Positions 27,601 through 38,720 of a DNA stretch of 64,000 bases are shown here, piece by piece. Positions within the stretch are counted from its first letter, which is position 1. Every line of letters begins with the position of its first letter. The position numbers and the translations under genes were made by a program. Under the pieces are notes generated by a model. The model made no database searches, was not told the DNA's origin, and saw only the letters and a list, made by a program, of their open reading frames with translations. The DNA is from Monarcha castaneiventris obscurior (taxonomy: Eukaryota; Chordata; Aves; Passeriformes; Monarchidae): positions 3,923,501-3,987,500 of the forward strand of contig JAMPIT010000493.1 in the NCBI GenBank assembly GCA_026261815.1. Direction: 5' to 3'.

Positions 27601-30600
27601 TCACCCCTTCCCCATGGGATTGCAGGTGGATGGTGTGAGCTACCTCCTGCAGGAGATCTACGGCATCGAGAACAAGTACAACACGCAGGACTCCAAGGTC
27701 TGTGCCTGCATCTCCCTGCCTGCATCCCAGGGGTCTTCCCTCATCCCTTCTTCCCTTCCCCTAGCGCAGGTCTGGCCACTGAAACGTGCCCAGGGCAAGA
27801 GGTTGCAGCACAGCATGGAGCTGGTGATGCCTGGGGACACTTTGTGTTGGCATCGAAGCTGCTGGAGGCAGAAAGCTGAAGGATTGAGCTTTTCCCCCCA
27901 TCCTTTGTGGTCCCTTGGGAGAAGGGTGATGGCTTAGATGGGGAGCGTGGGGCTCAAGGCATGGGATGTGCCTTATGCTCTGCTCTAATATGTAAAAGTT
28001 GGGGTGAAAGTTGGGGTTTCAGTTTCCTCTGGCCTCATCTCCTGGGGGGAGCAATGAGGTCCCAGGGGGGCATTTCAAGAGCAAGCAGCCCATGGACACA
28101 GGCAGAGCCCTCTCGGAGCACCCAGCCAGTGTTTTGGAGCACCCACCCTGGTGCCACGCGGGCTGGGGACCCCCGAGGCTGAGCAGTTCCCTGCTGTCCC
28201 TGGGGCAGGTGGCCGAGGACGAGGTGAGCGATAACAGCGCCGAGTGCGTGGTTTGCCTGTCGGACGTCCGGGACACCCTGATCCTGCCCTGCCGCCACCT
28301 CTGCCTCTGCAACACCTGCGCCGACACCCTGCGCTACCAGGCCAACAACTGCCCCATCTGCAGGCTGCGTAAGGCCCGGGCCGGCTTGGGTGGGCTGGCT
28401 GGCATCTCTGGGAACGGGCTGGCATCTCTGGGAACGGGCTGGCATCTCTGGGAATGGGCTGGCATCTCTGGGAACGGGCTGGCATCTCTGGGAATGGGAT
28501 GGCATCTCTAGGAACGGGCTGGCATCTCTGGGAACGGGCTGGCATCTCTAGGAACGGGCTGGCATCTCTAGGAATGGGATGGCATCTCCAGGAACGGGCT
28601 GGCATCTCTGGGAACGGGCTGGCATCTCTGGAATGGGCTGGCATCTCTGGGAACGGGCTGGCATCTCTGGGAATGGGCTGGCATCTCTGGAATGGGCTGG
28701 CATCTCTGGGAATGGGCTAGCATCTCTATGAATGGGCTGGCATCTCTGGGAATGGGCTGGCATCTCTGGGAACGGGCTGGCATCTCTGGAATGGGATGGC
28801 ATCTCTGGGAATGGGCTAGCATCTCTGGTAATGGGATGGCATCTCTGGGAATGGGCTGGCATCTCTGGGAATGGGCTGGCACCTCTAGGAATGGGATGGC
28901 ATCTCTAGGAACAGGCTGGCATCTCTGGGAATGGGATGGCATCTCTGGGAATGGGCTAGCATCTCCAGGAACGGGCTGGCATCTCTGGGAATGGGCTAGC
29001 ATCTCCAGGAACGGGCTGGCATCTCTGGGAATGGGCTGGCATCTCTAGGAATGGGATGGCATCTCTGTGAATGGGCTGGCATCTCTAGGAACAGGCTGGC
29101 ATCTCTAGGAATGGGCTGGCATCTCTGGGAATGGGATGGCTGGCATCTCTGGGAATGGGCTGGCATCTCTAGGAATGGGCTGGCATCTCTAGGAACGGGC
29201 TGGCATCTCTAGGAACGGGATGGCATTCTCTGGGAATGGGCTAGCATCTGTGGGAATGGGCTGGCATCTCTGGGAATGGGCTGGCATCTCTAGGAATGGG
29301 CTGGCATCTCTGGGAATGGGCTGGCATCTCTAGGAACAGGCTGGCATCTCTGGGAATGGGCTGGCATCTCTAGGAACGGGCTGGCATCTCTGGGAACGGG
29401 CTGGCATCTCTGGGAACGGGCTGGCACCTCCCACCCTCCAGTTCCGCAGACCCTTTAGCCCCACTGGGGATGCCCCCCTTGGGAAATGTGGTGTCATTTT
29501 TTGCCGGGTCTCCCTTCAAAGCCTGGTTTTCACCCCTCCCTTTGTTCCCTGCTGCCGCAGCTTTCCGAGCCTTGCTTCAAATCCGAGCCATGAGGAAAAA
29601 GCTGGGCCCCCTCTCGCCCACCAGCTTCAACCCCATCATCGCCTCGCAGACCTCCGACTCCGAGGAGCACTCGGTCAGTGCCTGGCTGAAAGTGGGACCC
29701 TGGCCTCTTTCACCAGGATGGGGAGGTTTGGGGATCCACGTGTTTCCAAGGGACAGGGTTTATTTATTTAATGCAAAAAATGCAGGGTTGATATTGCAAA
29801 AAAAGAAAAAAAGAAAAAAAGAAAAAAAGAAAAAAAGAAAAAAAGAAAAAAAGAAAAAAAGAAAAAAAGAAAAAAAGAAAAAAAGAAAAAAAAGAAAAAA
29901 AGAAAAAAAGAAAAAAGGTGTTTGGCAGGGTGTCCATTCTCAAGGTTTGAGCTTCTCCCTGGGGCATCTTGATCCCACTGGGAGTGAGGGGATCAGCAAA
30001 ATGGCCCAGGGAGGATCCTCACCCCATCTCCCCCTCTCCCCAGTCCTCGGAGAACATCCCCCCGGGTTACGAGGTGGTGTCACTGCTGGAGGCCCTCAAC
30101 GGGCCGCTGACGCCGTCGCCGGCCGCGCTGCCCCTGCGAGCGCTGGGGGACCCCCCGGGCGTGGGGACCCTGCCCTCCTACGGCAGCGACGGCCCCCTGC
30201 CCCCCCTGAGGGCCCTGTCACCCCTCGAGCGCCTGCCCGACTGCGGCCCCCCGGGACTCAAGCTCAAGAAGAGCATCTCCAAGTGAGTACTGGGGTGGGT
30301 ACGGGAGTCTGGGGGGGCTCAGGGGGTCTGGGGGCTGTGGGCAGGGGTGAAACCTTCTGCTTTGCCCCTTTGGCCAGGTCCATCTCACAGAACTCCTCTA
30401 TCCTGCCCGAAGAGGAGGATGAGAAGTCGTGCACTGAGTCAGAGCTGAGGGTCTCCAGGAGGAGATCCCCAGCCCGGTGTGAGGAGGTGAGCAGTGTCCA
30501 GAATGTGCTGGTGAGGAGTTGAGGCACTGGGGGGGCACCAGGTTTGGGGGAGGCTTGGGACCAGAGACTGGCTGTGATTGCCCCTCCTGGCTCTTCCTCC

Positions 30601-33600
30601 ATCCATAAGGATGCCTGGAGGAGGTGGGCCATCCATGCTGAATATCCCCCATCCCATCCTCCCCATGGGCTCCTCTTCCAGGAATGTGGTGCGACGCCAG
30701 AGAGTGAAAACCTCACCCTGTCATCATCAGGAGCCATTGACCAGTCCTCGTGCACTGGGACACCCCTCTCCTCCACCATCTCCTCCCCAGAAGGTACAGC
30801 ATGGTGGGGCTCAAAGGCACTGGCGAGGCAGGAGTGGCATCGTGATCTCAGGACTGTCACACCATGGGGGGATGCAAAGAGGGGTGGCATGGCCCCTGCT
30901 TACCCTGCCGTGGACATTGGATGGAGCCCCAGGGCGTCACCTCTGCTTTGTCACCTGTAGATCTGGAGATGGGGATCACGGGGTCACCAATGCCTGCTTT
31001 GTCACCCTCTAGACCCAGAAAGGGGCGGCTGTGAGCCCTGGGGACCTGCTGCTGGCAGCTTTGCACCCATCACATCTCCATGGCGTGCAGCCAGCCCTTG
31101 CTCTGCACCCCACTCCTCCTCATTAGCCCCTCTGCCATTAGCGGGTGCTGTGCTGTGACTCCCACCAGTGGGTGGGGGGGTCCAGCGGCCCCCTCAGCCC
31201 CTGCTCTCCCCCAGAGCCCGTGAGCAGCAGCCTGGCTCAGTCCGTCATGTCCATGGCCTCCTCCCAGAGCCAGCACTCCCAGCTCAGCACCGACACCGTG
31301 TCCTCCATGTCTGGCTCCTACATTGCCCCTGGCACGGAGGAGGAAGAGGAGGAGGAGGAGGAGGGGGACATGCTCCCCTCGCCTGCGGCCGCCAGCGCCA
31401 CAGCCTCTGACGGAGAGGTAGGGACTGGGGGTTGGTGGTGGTGCCCAGCTTGGAGAGCTTCCCCACGGGATTTAACTTCTCCTCCAAAACCCCTAGCACC
31501 AGACTTTTCTTTGTTTTCCTTCCACCTTTCCCACCTTCCTCCTACAGTCAACACCTGTGGAGTCCCCGGATCTAAACTTTGTCAGCGTCTCTGCCGAGGA
31601 GCGTGATGCCGAGGTAACCACAACCATCCCACGAGGAGCTGGGAGCTGTGGTGTCACCTGGCACCGTGGGGGGATCCCCGTTGTGCCCACGGAGAGGGAA
31701 GTTGGGCAGCTGGCACCACATTCCCCCAGGGCTGGGCTGGGGAAGGGGCTGCCCACGCATCCATGTCCCTGCAGGCTGCCCTGGGGATGGATGGGGCAGT
31801 GGGGTTATGACTGTTGAGTCCTGATCCATGGAATCCCCAGGGCCAGGGATGTTCCCCCAAAGGGACCTGGGAACAGCCCCTGGCACAGCCCCGGGCTAAC
31901 ACTCGCTGCCTCTCGCCTGTGCCACAGGGCAACGATGTGCTGGAGGACGAGGACGCCTCTCCCACACAGGAAGACGGTAAAAGGCCCTGGGTTGTTGTTG
32001 TCCCCTCGCTTTCAGCTCGCTGTCACCACGAGCAGGGGGGTGCTGTGCTGTCCCCAGCTCCCCCGCTGCCATCAGGGAGAGCCCTGGGGGACTCCACGGG
32101 CACCGGAGACAGGGAAACGTCTGCCACAGCAGGGACACCCACGGGTGGGCTGAACACCAGCGGGCAGGGGGAGCCAGCCAGGCACGGGGACCCAGAGAGC
32201 TCAGTGTGGGACGTGGAGCAGTTGGTGTGCAGGATCCAATGGTTTTTCCAACGAGACAAGTGGGAAAGAGGCTTCTGTCGGTTTTTTCCCTCGCCAAGGT
32301 GTTTTGTTAAATCTCTGAAACTCTGCCCTGTAAAAATCAGTGTCTGGGCTGATTCCCATAGGAAGGGGCTGCAAAGCTGTTCCCTCTGGGATGCTTTCCT
32401 CACTTTCTTTGGCCTGTCCTCAATGTGTTAAGTCAACATAGGCACATCGAGGGCTCCTCTTGCCTCCTCCCTTGAGCTCAGATAGCCAAGGAAAGAGGTG
32501 GTCACCTCCATGCCATCGGCCACCAACTGCCCTGGATTGCTTTTGGGCAATAGGGAGGCCCACACTGTGCCCCCTCCCACGTTTCCAAGTCTCTTTTTGG
32601 CAAAAATATGCCAAAACTATTTCCTCGTCCAACCCGGACTCTCAGCCAAGCTGGAAAGCAGGAACATCCATGGAATACCCATCCCCAAATCGTGGCCTCT
32701 GACCTGCAGAGAGGCTCATGCTGATGGGGAGACTCAAGTATAACAAAGAGGAACAACCAAGGGCTGTGGTGGGCATCCATGGGCATCCCAGCAACTCTGG
32801 GAGCAGGATGGCCTTTCTCCTTAGGACACAGTCCTGCGCCTGTTCTCAGCAGGGCTACTGGCATATTTGGGAACATCCCTCCTGAGGTTTAGTCACCTGC
32901 ATCTGATGGATGCAAGTAAGAACCTGGGGGCTGATCTCTTGTAGAAGTGATGCTAAGAAGCAGAGTTACCTCCCTCATCCCCAAAAGCCTCCATCCCCCC
33001 CTGCAAAAGCTTGGCTACGGCTTCTTTTGCCCCACGCATCCAGCTACAGCCTCCTCCCGGCATCCACGCAGCTCTCACTGCACCGCTGGTGCCGGAGAGG
33101 CTCCTGCAGGAGGTGATGGGTGCCACCACGGCCTGGCTGTGCCAGAGGGAAGGTTTGGCTGAACCCTGGGCAGGTTCATGTGTGTGCCCATGGCCGCATC
33201 GTCGCTGTCCCGCTGCCCTCCGATGCGGCCGGCGCGAGGAAAGGAGCAGCTCGGGCCGTGCCCAGGCGTTATTGTCCACTCTTCACCCAGTCCCACACAG
33301 ACGCATCATTTTTATCTCATTTTTGGTTTTTTTTGAAAGAGGCTGGGGAGGGGAGAGGAAAAGCCCCAGAAATGCCACCCCCCAGTGCTAAAAAGGCGAC
33401 GTCGAGCCCCAGCCCGGCCGCGGCGTTAACTGCCTTAACTCCCTTCCAGGCCCGAGGACAGGCGCTTTCCTCGGTCTGAGGTGTGACAATAACAATGACA
33501 TGGGCATCGCACACGTGAGAGCGCTGGACAATAAACTGTGCTCTGAGGCCTGCTTACCTGGTGAGTGGCCGTCTGCTGAACATGAACTTGGGGTGGGGGG

Positions 33601-36600
33601 GACAGTTCCACTCTTCCCTGCATCCCCCCAGCCCTTCGCATCCATCCCTCCTCTCCCATCACCATCATTCCCACCATCCTGCCCACTGCCATCCCCTCCA
33701 GGTTGTCTTCACTGCACCCCTCCACCCGTCCCTCTATGGGGCTGAGCACCAGACACGTCACCACCCGTAGGTCAGGGTGGCCTGTCCAGACTGGGATGTC
33801 CCCAGGGGGCTGCAGACTTGCTTTGCTGGGGTTCTCTGTCCCTTGGCCAGGGGGCTGCTGGCACCCCAGGAGGCACCAGTCCTCCTTAGGAAGGTGGTGG
33901 TGTGGCACAGCTGTAGCCTGGTCCAGACTTGTGGTGGGCACAGCAGTATTTTGTGTTGGGATGTGATCCACAGGCAGTCCAGCTGTACAGCAGGAGCTGC
34001 CTGCCTCGTCCTCCTCTTCCTCCAAGGCCAGGGAGATGGGGTGTGTCAGCTCAGGTCATCTTTCTACAGAGCCCCAACATTCATCCGTCTTTCCCATTTC
34101 TTCATGCTTTCTCCCCCACCCTCTTCCCACTTTGGTTTCCTCCCAGCCTCTCTCCATCCCTTTTTTTCTTCCTTCCCCCCAGGCTCCTACGTCTGCGTGA
34201 AAGTTCATGTTCGCTCTGTGCCAACACGGTTTTCTCCACCCACGCTTGTGCCCCTTCCCTGCCCAGAGTTGCCCAAAGGTGACAAATGTATTGAAGACCC
34301 CTGGCCCCGGTGTGAAAGGGGGCAGTGGGCTGGGGACCCTGCCCAGCCCTGCAGGCTCTGCTTCCTCAGCCTGTGCGTGGGGAAACGAGGCAAAAAGCCA
34401 AAACCACGCCCTCCGTGGGGTCTCCATCAATACATTTGTGGACAAGCTTGAAAGCAACTCTGCCCCTGCCTTGCCCCTTCAGCTGACTTTGTGGCAGGTC
34501 CCAGACCTGCAGCAGGTGCTGGAGAGCCAAGAGGGTGGGTGAAACCCGCTGGAGGGAGGGGAAATCCTTTCTTTCCCCCTGCTCCTTTGGGAAAGCCTCC
34601 TCTCCTGCTGCCTCGCCTGTTCCTGGTGGTTTCTGTGCTGGAGAAACACGGCCGAGGCTCTTGGGGAGGAACAGGCGCCTGCCACAAAAGCCCTGTGTCC
34701 CCTCCATCGCCCTCTGTCAGCAGCTGGCCTGGGGGGCTGGGGAGGGAGCTGGGGGTGTCCCAGCAGTACCTCTGCTTTGCTGGAGGGCCTGGCAAAGCAT
34801 CCCTTGTCTGTGGCACCAGCCAAAGCCATCCTTGACTGCATCCCTCTTGGTTGTGCCGGGGGGAGGATGAGGAAGGGGGAGCTTTGCAGCCCAAATGGCT
34901 CCGGCACAGGGTCAAATTCTTGCTCTGCTGTGACGAGTGCACTGGCCTTGTCCCCTGCCTGGGCAGGGGTGCAGGATCTGGCCCCTGGGCTGAGCCTAGC
35001 CGAGGATGCCCTCTCCATCCTTTGGCCACCACGCCTGTCCATGTGTGTGGCAGCTGCAGCCCTCGGCATGAGCTGTGCTGCATGAGCAGGGTGATGCAGC
35101 CTCGGCACTGGTGTGGAAAAGCAGAGGGCTGCCCCTCGGGCTGGGACCAGGGGCAGAGGAGGTGCAGAGTGGGGGCTTTGGGGCTGTCCATGGGCCTCTG
35201 GGAATGGCAGACATGATGTTCTCCATCCCTTCTCACTCTCTGTAGGACACAAGGCATTTTTTCCACATCGTAAGGGACAGTGATCACTGTTCTCTGACTT
35301 TCCTTTTTGAGGTGCTGTACCAGTTTATGTAGATCAGGATGTTCCAGCAGTTTTCAACCAGTGTAATGCCCATTCCAGTAGGGTTGGAGACAAAGTGTTG
35401 AATAACACATCTGACATCTGTTCTGGTGCACAGTTTTTGGTAGGGAAGTCACACCCTGCTCTACAGGTGAAGTTACAGATTCAAGCAGTTACACAGCTGG
35501 ATCTTGGTGTCATCCACTGTTAAGTTGTCACAAGGGGCTCTTAAACATATACACCCTTGTCCTATGGATACTGGGATGGATTCAGGGGCATTATCAGGAG
35601 ACATTTCAAAATGACAGACACAGTTTTGTGGGCAAACACACAGCTTGGGCTGGCAAAGTATTACTTTCACATATAAACAAACCCCTGTCATTCTCTCACC
35701 ACACGACCATCTACAGCAGTGGTTTGCCATGCACGTGTATAATTGTTCTGAGCCCATGCTCAGTGCTCCAATGGATCTAATCCCATTCCTACCACAAGGA
35801 TTTGGTGCTTGGTATATACAGGAGCACTGTGTATTGCTAAGACAAAAGCTGTGACCTTACTAGTGATGGGGACATAAGAAAATTTGATTAAAGACCGCCA
35901 GGATTGAAATGTCCTTTCAAATTTCAATGGATAAAAGTTCCTTTTCCCATTCTGTGATTATCCCAGTACTGGTAGAGTGTAGCCACAACTGAGCTGGAAT
36001 ACAGCTGAGTGCTGAAGACACTTTGCTTTGAGCATTCCCAGAGCATCAGCTGGTTGGTCATTAGCATTTGGATAATTTTGATATTTGAAGCTGACCACTG
36101 TGTGTTTCCAGGAGTAGATAAGGAAGGCTTTAAGGGTTGATCTGCAGTGCTCAAATTATTAATGGTTGCACCCAATTGATCAGTCAGAGTTTCAAGACCG
36201 AAACTGTTCAGTAAACCTATTCCAGTTCCCAATATATCAGTTAGATGTGTGAGGTAACAGCCTCTGGTTTAGCCAGGAAAACCACCCAGGAGAGGAGGTA
36301 CCTGTAAAAGGTGAACGTTTGGTCTGATAGCAGAACACTGGTCTGCGTCTCTTTAAGGACTAGGATTAAGCAATATTTGTTGTTGTTCAACCAATTTGAC
36401 CTTGAAATGTTCAGAGTCAATTTTATAGGTTTTTGAGAAGTTTTTGGAGCAGTTTTGGGGGGGTATGCTGAGCACCCTTAAACCCTCTAGGGTACAGTCA
36501 GCTTCTATATCATAAGGAGTTCAGATCAGTTTTGTGTCTTTAAATTTACAGTCCTTTAGGCTCACGGTGAGACAGACTGGGGGTGTTCCATTTTTTGTGG

Positions 36601-38720
36601 GTTTGTTTTGGCTGTATCATTCATGAAATTTCTAAGGGCCTGTACCCAGCACATGACAGCCCCGTCCACTGATTGCAGGGAAGGCAGTTTCATGCTGGCC
36701 CTTGAGATCTGTGGTGTTCAAGAGTCCACATCTAGGACAGTCTCCAAGCTGGTGACATTTGATAATGATGTTTTTGTCCTCTCTGAAGGCATGGGATGTG
36801 GTTCCTCAAAGTTTCTTTTGAAACCTCTGCAGATTTCAATCTGGTGGGAAAGAGCTTTGGGAGGAGGCAAAAGGCCACATCCCAGGGATTTTAGGACACG
36901 AGGTTTAACTAAAACCTGTAGATCTGTGTCCCTGTGTGGATCCTGCAGAGCGCGGGTTGCAGGGGCTGTCCCCAGGGCTCAGAGCATCCTCTGGCCACGG
37001 CCACAGCCTCTGCTGGGGGCAGGGTGGCAAAAACAGCTTTGGAAAGAGAAACTGGGGAAAGGCGTCTGCCAGAAAGGCTGGCACCAAGGGGGGAGGGCTG
37101 GGGAGCTGCTGTAGAAAACCTGAAACCAGGGCTCTTGCTGGTTTAAAGCCACAGATGCTCCGAGCTGTGAGCAGCAGGCCGGGCGAGCCGGTTGGGTTTC
37201 AGCAGGATGGAATGTGGGAGCTGGTCTGCCCAGGGCAGGTCTGGCAGCAGCTGACAGCAGGGGAGACCCCTCCAGCAGCACGAGGGGAGGGGAGGTGGGT
37301 GGGTGCAGGGCTGGTGCCCTGCTCCAGGGCCAGACCATGTCCTGCTGCCCCAGCCCTGCTCCTCGGCAGCCTCGCAAGGGTGCACTGAGCAGAGCCGGGT
37401 CTCTGCACCGGGGCACTGCAGTGACTTAGGCAATATCAAGCTCCTAATGGGATTTCCGTGTGCATGTACATGCGGTCCTGTTTAATTATCCATCCCCTCC
37501 GGGATCTGCAGACTTAACATGCCTCGCTCTCCAGCCTGAGCTCGCCATGAAAAGCCAGTCGAAATGGCAGCTGTCACCTCCCATAAATCAGCAGGCAGCA
37601 GGATTTTGTTGCTCCCCCTCTGAGAAAGCCTCAGCCCTTGGCCTTGGCATGCCCTCACACAGTCCCTCTGGCTCCAGGCACAGGGCTTTAACCTCGCTGG
37701 AGGCTGCAGCCAAGCTGCCTTAGGGGTGCATCCCCTTCCTAAGGGCACCACGCAGCCTCTGATGGGTTTGGTGGTGGGACACAAGCCACGGGCAGGGCTC
37801 TGCCATCACCCTGCCCCAGCTGGAGGGTGCTGCCTGAACGGAAAGCCTGCAGCCGGAGAGGAGGCATGCGGGGACCCAGCTGCCCCAGCACCACAAGCAT
37901 GTCCACCCCTCGGTTCCCCTCGGCACGAAACCCCGGGAGGCTCCACGCATGGGGACCCCTCACCCCGTGCCCGGCGGCAGCCCCCCGGCCCCTCCCGGAC
38001 CCGTCCGCAGGCGGCGAGACCCCCAGGCCCCCCGGTCACCGCGTTTGCTCGCTCGTGTGCATGTCCCGTGCCCCGCGCCGCCTCCGCTCCGCCTTCACCA
38101 TGTGCCTTCTGGTCTCTCCTGCCTCGCAGCCGCCGTGCCGGACTCCTGCCCCATTAACATTGAGGAATAGGTGAGACCATGAGACCCCCAGAGCCGCGCC
38201 CGCCTCGGGCCCCGTCCCCCGGGGGGTTGGCGCTGGGTTGTCACCCCTTGCTCCGGCGTCGCTGGCCCCGGGCCGGGGGGCATCCCTTTGTGCCTGCCCT
38301 GCAGCCCCACAGGGCACCTGCACCTCGCCGGGCAGAGGGGGCACAGGCAGCCCCCTGCATCTGGGTCCTCTAAACCCAGCGCTGTGCTTCCCGTTCGGCC
38401 CTCAGCGTTCCTGAGAAACTGGGGGTTTAAGGGGCTCCCCCAGCCCGGAGAGGTAAGTGCAGGCACCCCCCAGCCCTGGCTGCAGCCAAAACCCAACGGA
38501 GGGGGGCTGGGGAGGTGGGCGTTACTTTGGGACAATAAATCGCATCCCCCATGGAAAAATGAGCCGAGCGCACCAGCGGGCTTTGGGAGCCCCTAACCCC
38601 CGTTTTCTCCCCCCAGGCCCAGAGGCAGCCAACAACAACGTGGGGCTGCAGCAGACCTGGCCCCGCCGCCCCCCCGGCCCCCGGGACCCGGAGCAGGCAG
38701 CGGCCGCCCTGCCCGTGTGA
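15635..38720 (+). CDS. RNF157: RNF157, RING-type E3 ubiquitin ligase (complete, 19 coding exons)
   Basis: Coding exons: 15635-15722, 21212-21330, 25244-25332, 25793-25939, 26465-26582, 26676-26742, 26883-26926, 27314-27361, 27626-27697, 28209-28368, 29561-29673, 30044-30282, 30378-30486, 30682-30793, 31215-31417, 31548-31613, 31928-31976, 33450-33560, 38617-38720. Every junction keeps frame and has AG/GT, giving 685 aa against ~679 in human. The N-terminus MGALTSRQ has Gly2 suitable for myristoylation. Residues ~30-260 form the MGRN1/RNF157-type region (FIMGGEKFDSTHPEGYLFGE), the C3HC4 RING lies at 277-315, and the rest is a Ser/Glu-rich low-complexity tail. RNF157 is a brain-enriched cytoplasmic ligase, paralogous to MGRN1, linked to neuronal survival and dendrite growth. 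The SSENIPPGYEVV segment after the RING supports RNF157 over MGRN1. Residues 550-558 are nine consecutive Glu. Intron 1 (5.5 kb) holds no gene. The last exon is the least certain; an alternative lies at 38130. Confidence 0.95.
17800..17856 (+). repeat. Short tandem repeat (~21 bp, about three copies)
   Basis: GGTGGCACAGCCCCAGGC-type units recur at 17802-17855 in RNF157 intron 1. It is a minor GC-rich minisatellite. Confidence 0.6.
20197..20632 (+). repeat. Minisatellite with 40-bp and 49-bp units in RNF157 intron 1
   Basis: About ten units share TGGGAGCCAGCCTGG. Most are 40 bp; three near the 5' end and the last one carry an extra 9-bp CTCGCAGGG. Within units a CCCCACC / TCCCTCC variant alternates. 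This higher-order pattern suggests unequal crossing-over or gene conversion. Long open frames on both strands across it are artefacts of the repeat. Confidence 0.9.
28209..28368 (+). CDS. RNF157: RNF157 exon 10: catalytic RING finger
   Basis: This exon encodes residues 265-317, including the whole C3HC4 RING: CVVC at 277-280, C292, H294, C298, C301 and CPIC at 312-315. These residues bind two zinc ions and recruit the E2 enzyme. All ligands are intact, so the ligase should be active. The donor GTAAGG is followed after ~25 bp by a 1-kb minisatellite. Confidence 0.95.
28394..29430 (+). repeat. 20-bp minisatellite, about 51 copies, in RNF157 intron 10
   Basis: The consensus unit GGCATCTCTGGGAATGGGCT repeats across ~1.04 kb with point variants (GGAACGGGCT, TCTAGGAA, GGGAT, GCTAGC). 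A few units differ in length by 1-9 bp. It fills most of the intron between the RING exon and the exon at 29561. Open frames on both strands inside it have 20-residue periodicity and are not genes. Confidence 0.97.
29798..29917 (+). repeat. (GAAAAAAA)n octanucleotide microsatellite
   Basis: About 14-15 near-perfect units of one G followed by seven A, with one longer A run, in RNF157 intron 11. It follows an A-rich stretch and may derive from a poly(A)-like seed. Confidence 0.9.
35215..36900 (-). mobile_element. Degenerate endogenous retroviral env fragment, antisense in RNF157 intron 18
   Basis: Read on the minus strand, the block holds several short open pieces resembling avian endogenous retroviral Env. 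A Gly-rich stretch followed by an ectodomain-like segment lies at 36232-35924. A Cys-rich piece with many closely spaced Cys lies at 35757-35473. A further C-terminal piece lies near 35330-35215. Stops and frameshifts separate the pieces, so no functional protein is encoded. Base composition is clearly more AT-rich than the flanks. I see no gag, pol, LTR or poly(A) tail attached. Similarity rests on recognition of motifs and spacing, not a search; the retroviral class is not assigned. Confidence 0.72.
38130..38170 (+). CDS. RNF157: Alternative terminal exon of RNF157
   Basis: After the acceptor GCCTCGCAG this 41-bp exon joins exon 33450-33560 in phase and encodes AAVPDSCPINIEE before TAG at 38168. 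GTGAGA follows the stop directly, so the exon could also be spliced onward to 38617, leaving the stop just before an exon junction. This isoform would be 664 aa. It is a phase-compatible candidate only. Confidence 0.5.

Noticed and set aside
28035..29048. Several repetitive open frames on both strands
   Set aside because: They are translations of the 20-bp minisatellite in different frames (20-residue period) inside an RNF157 intron.
29764..29967. Phe-rich minus-strand open frame resembling membrane segments
   Set aside because: It is the translation of the (GAAAAAAA)n microsatellite.
33010..33440. Open frame that might be an extra RNF157 exon
   Set aside because: No acceptor/donor pair keeps frame between 31976 and 33450, while the direct join of those two exons keeps frame and matches the family.
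34183..34290. Exon-like segment after TTCCCCCCAG in RNF157 intron 18
   Set aside because: Acceptor looks fair but no family resemblance follows, and no donor in a matching phase leads to either terminal exon.
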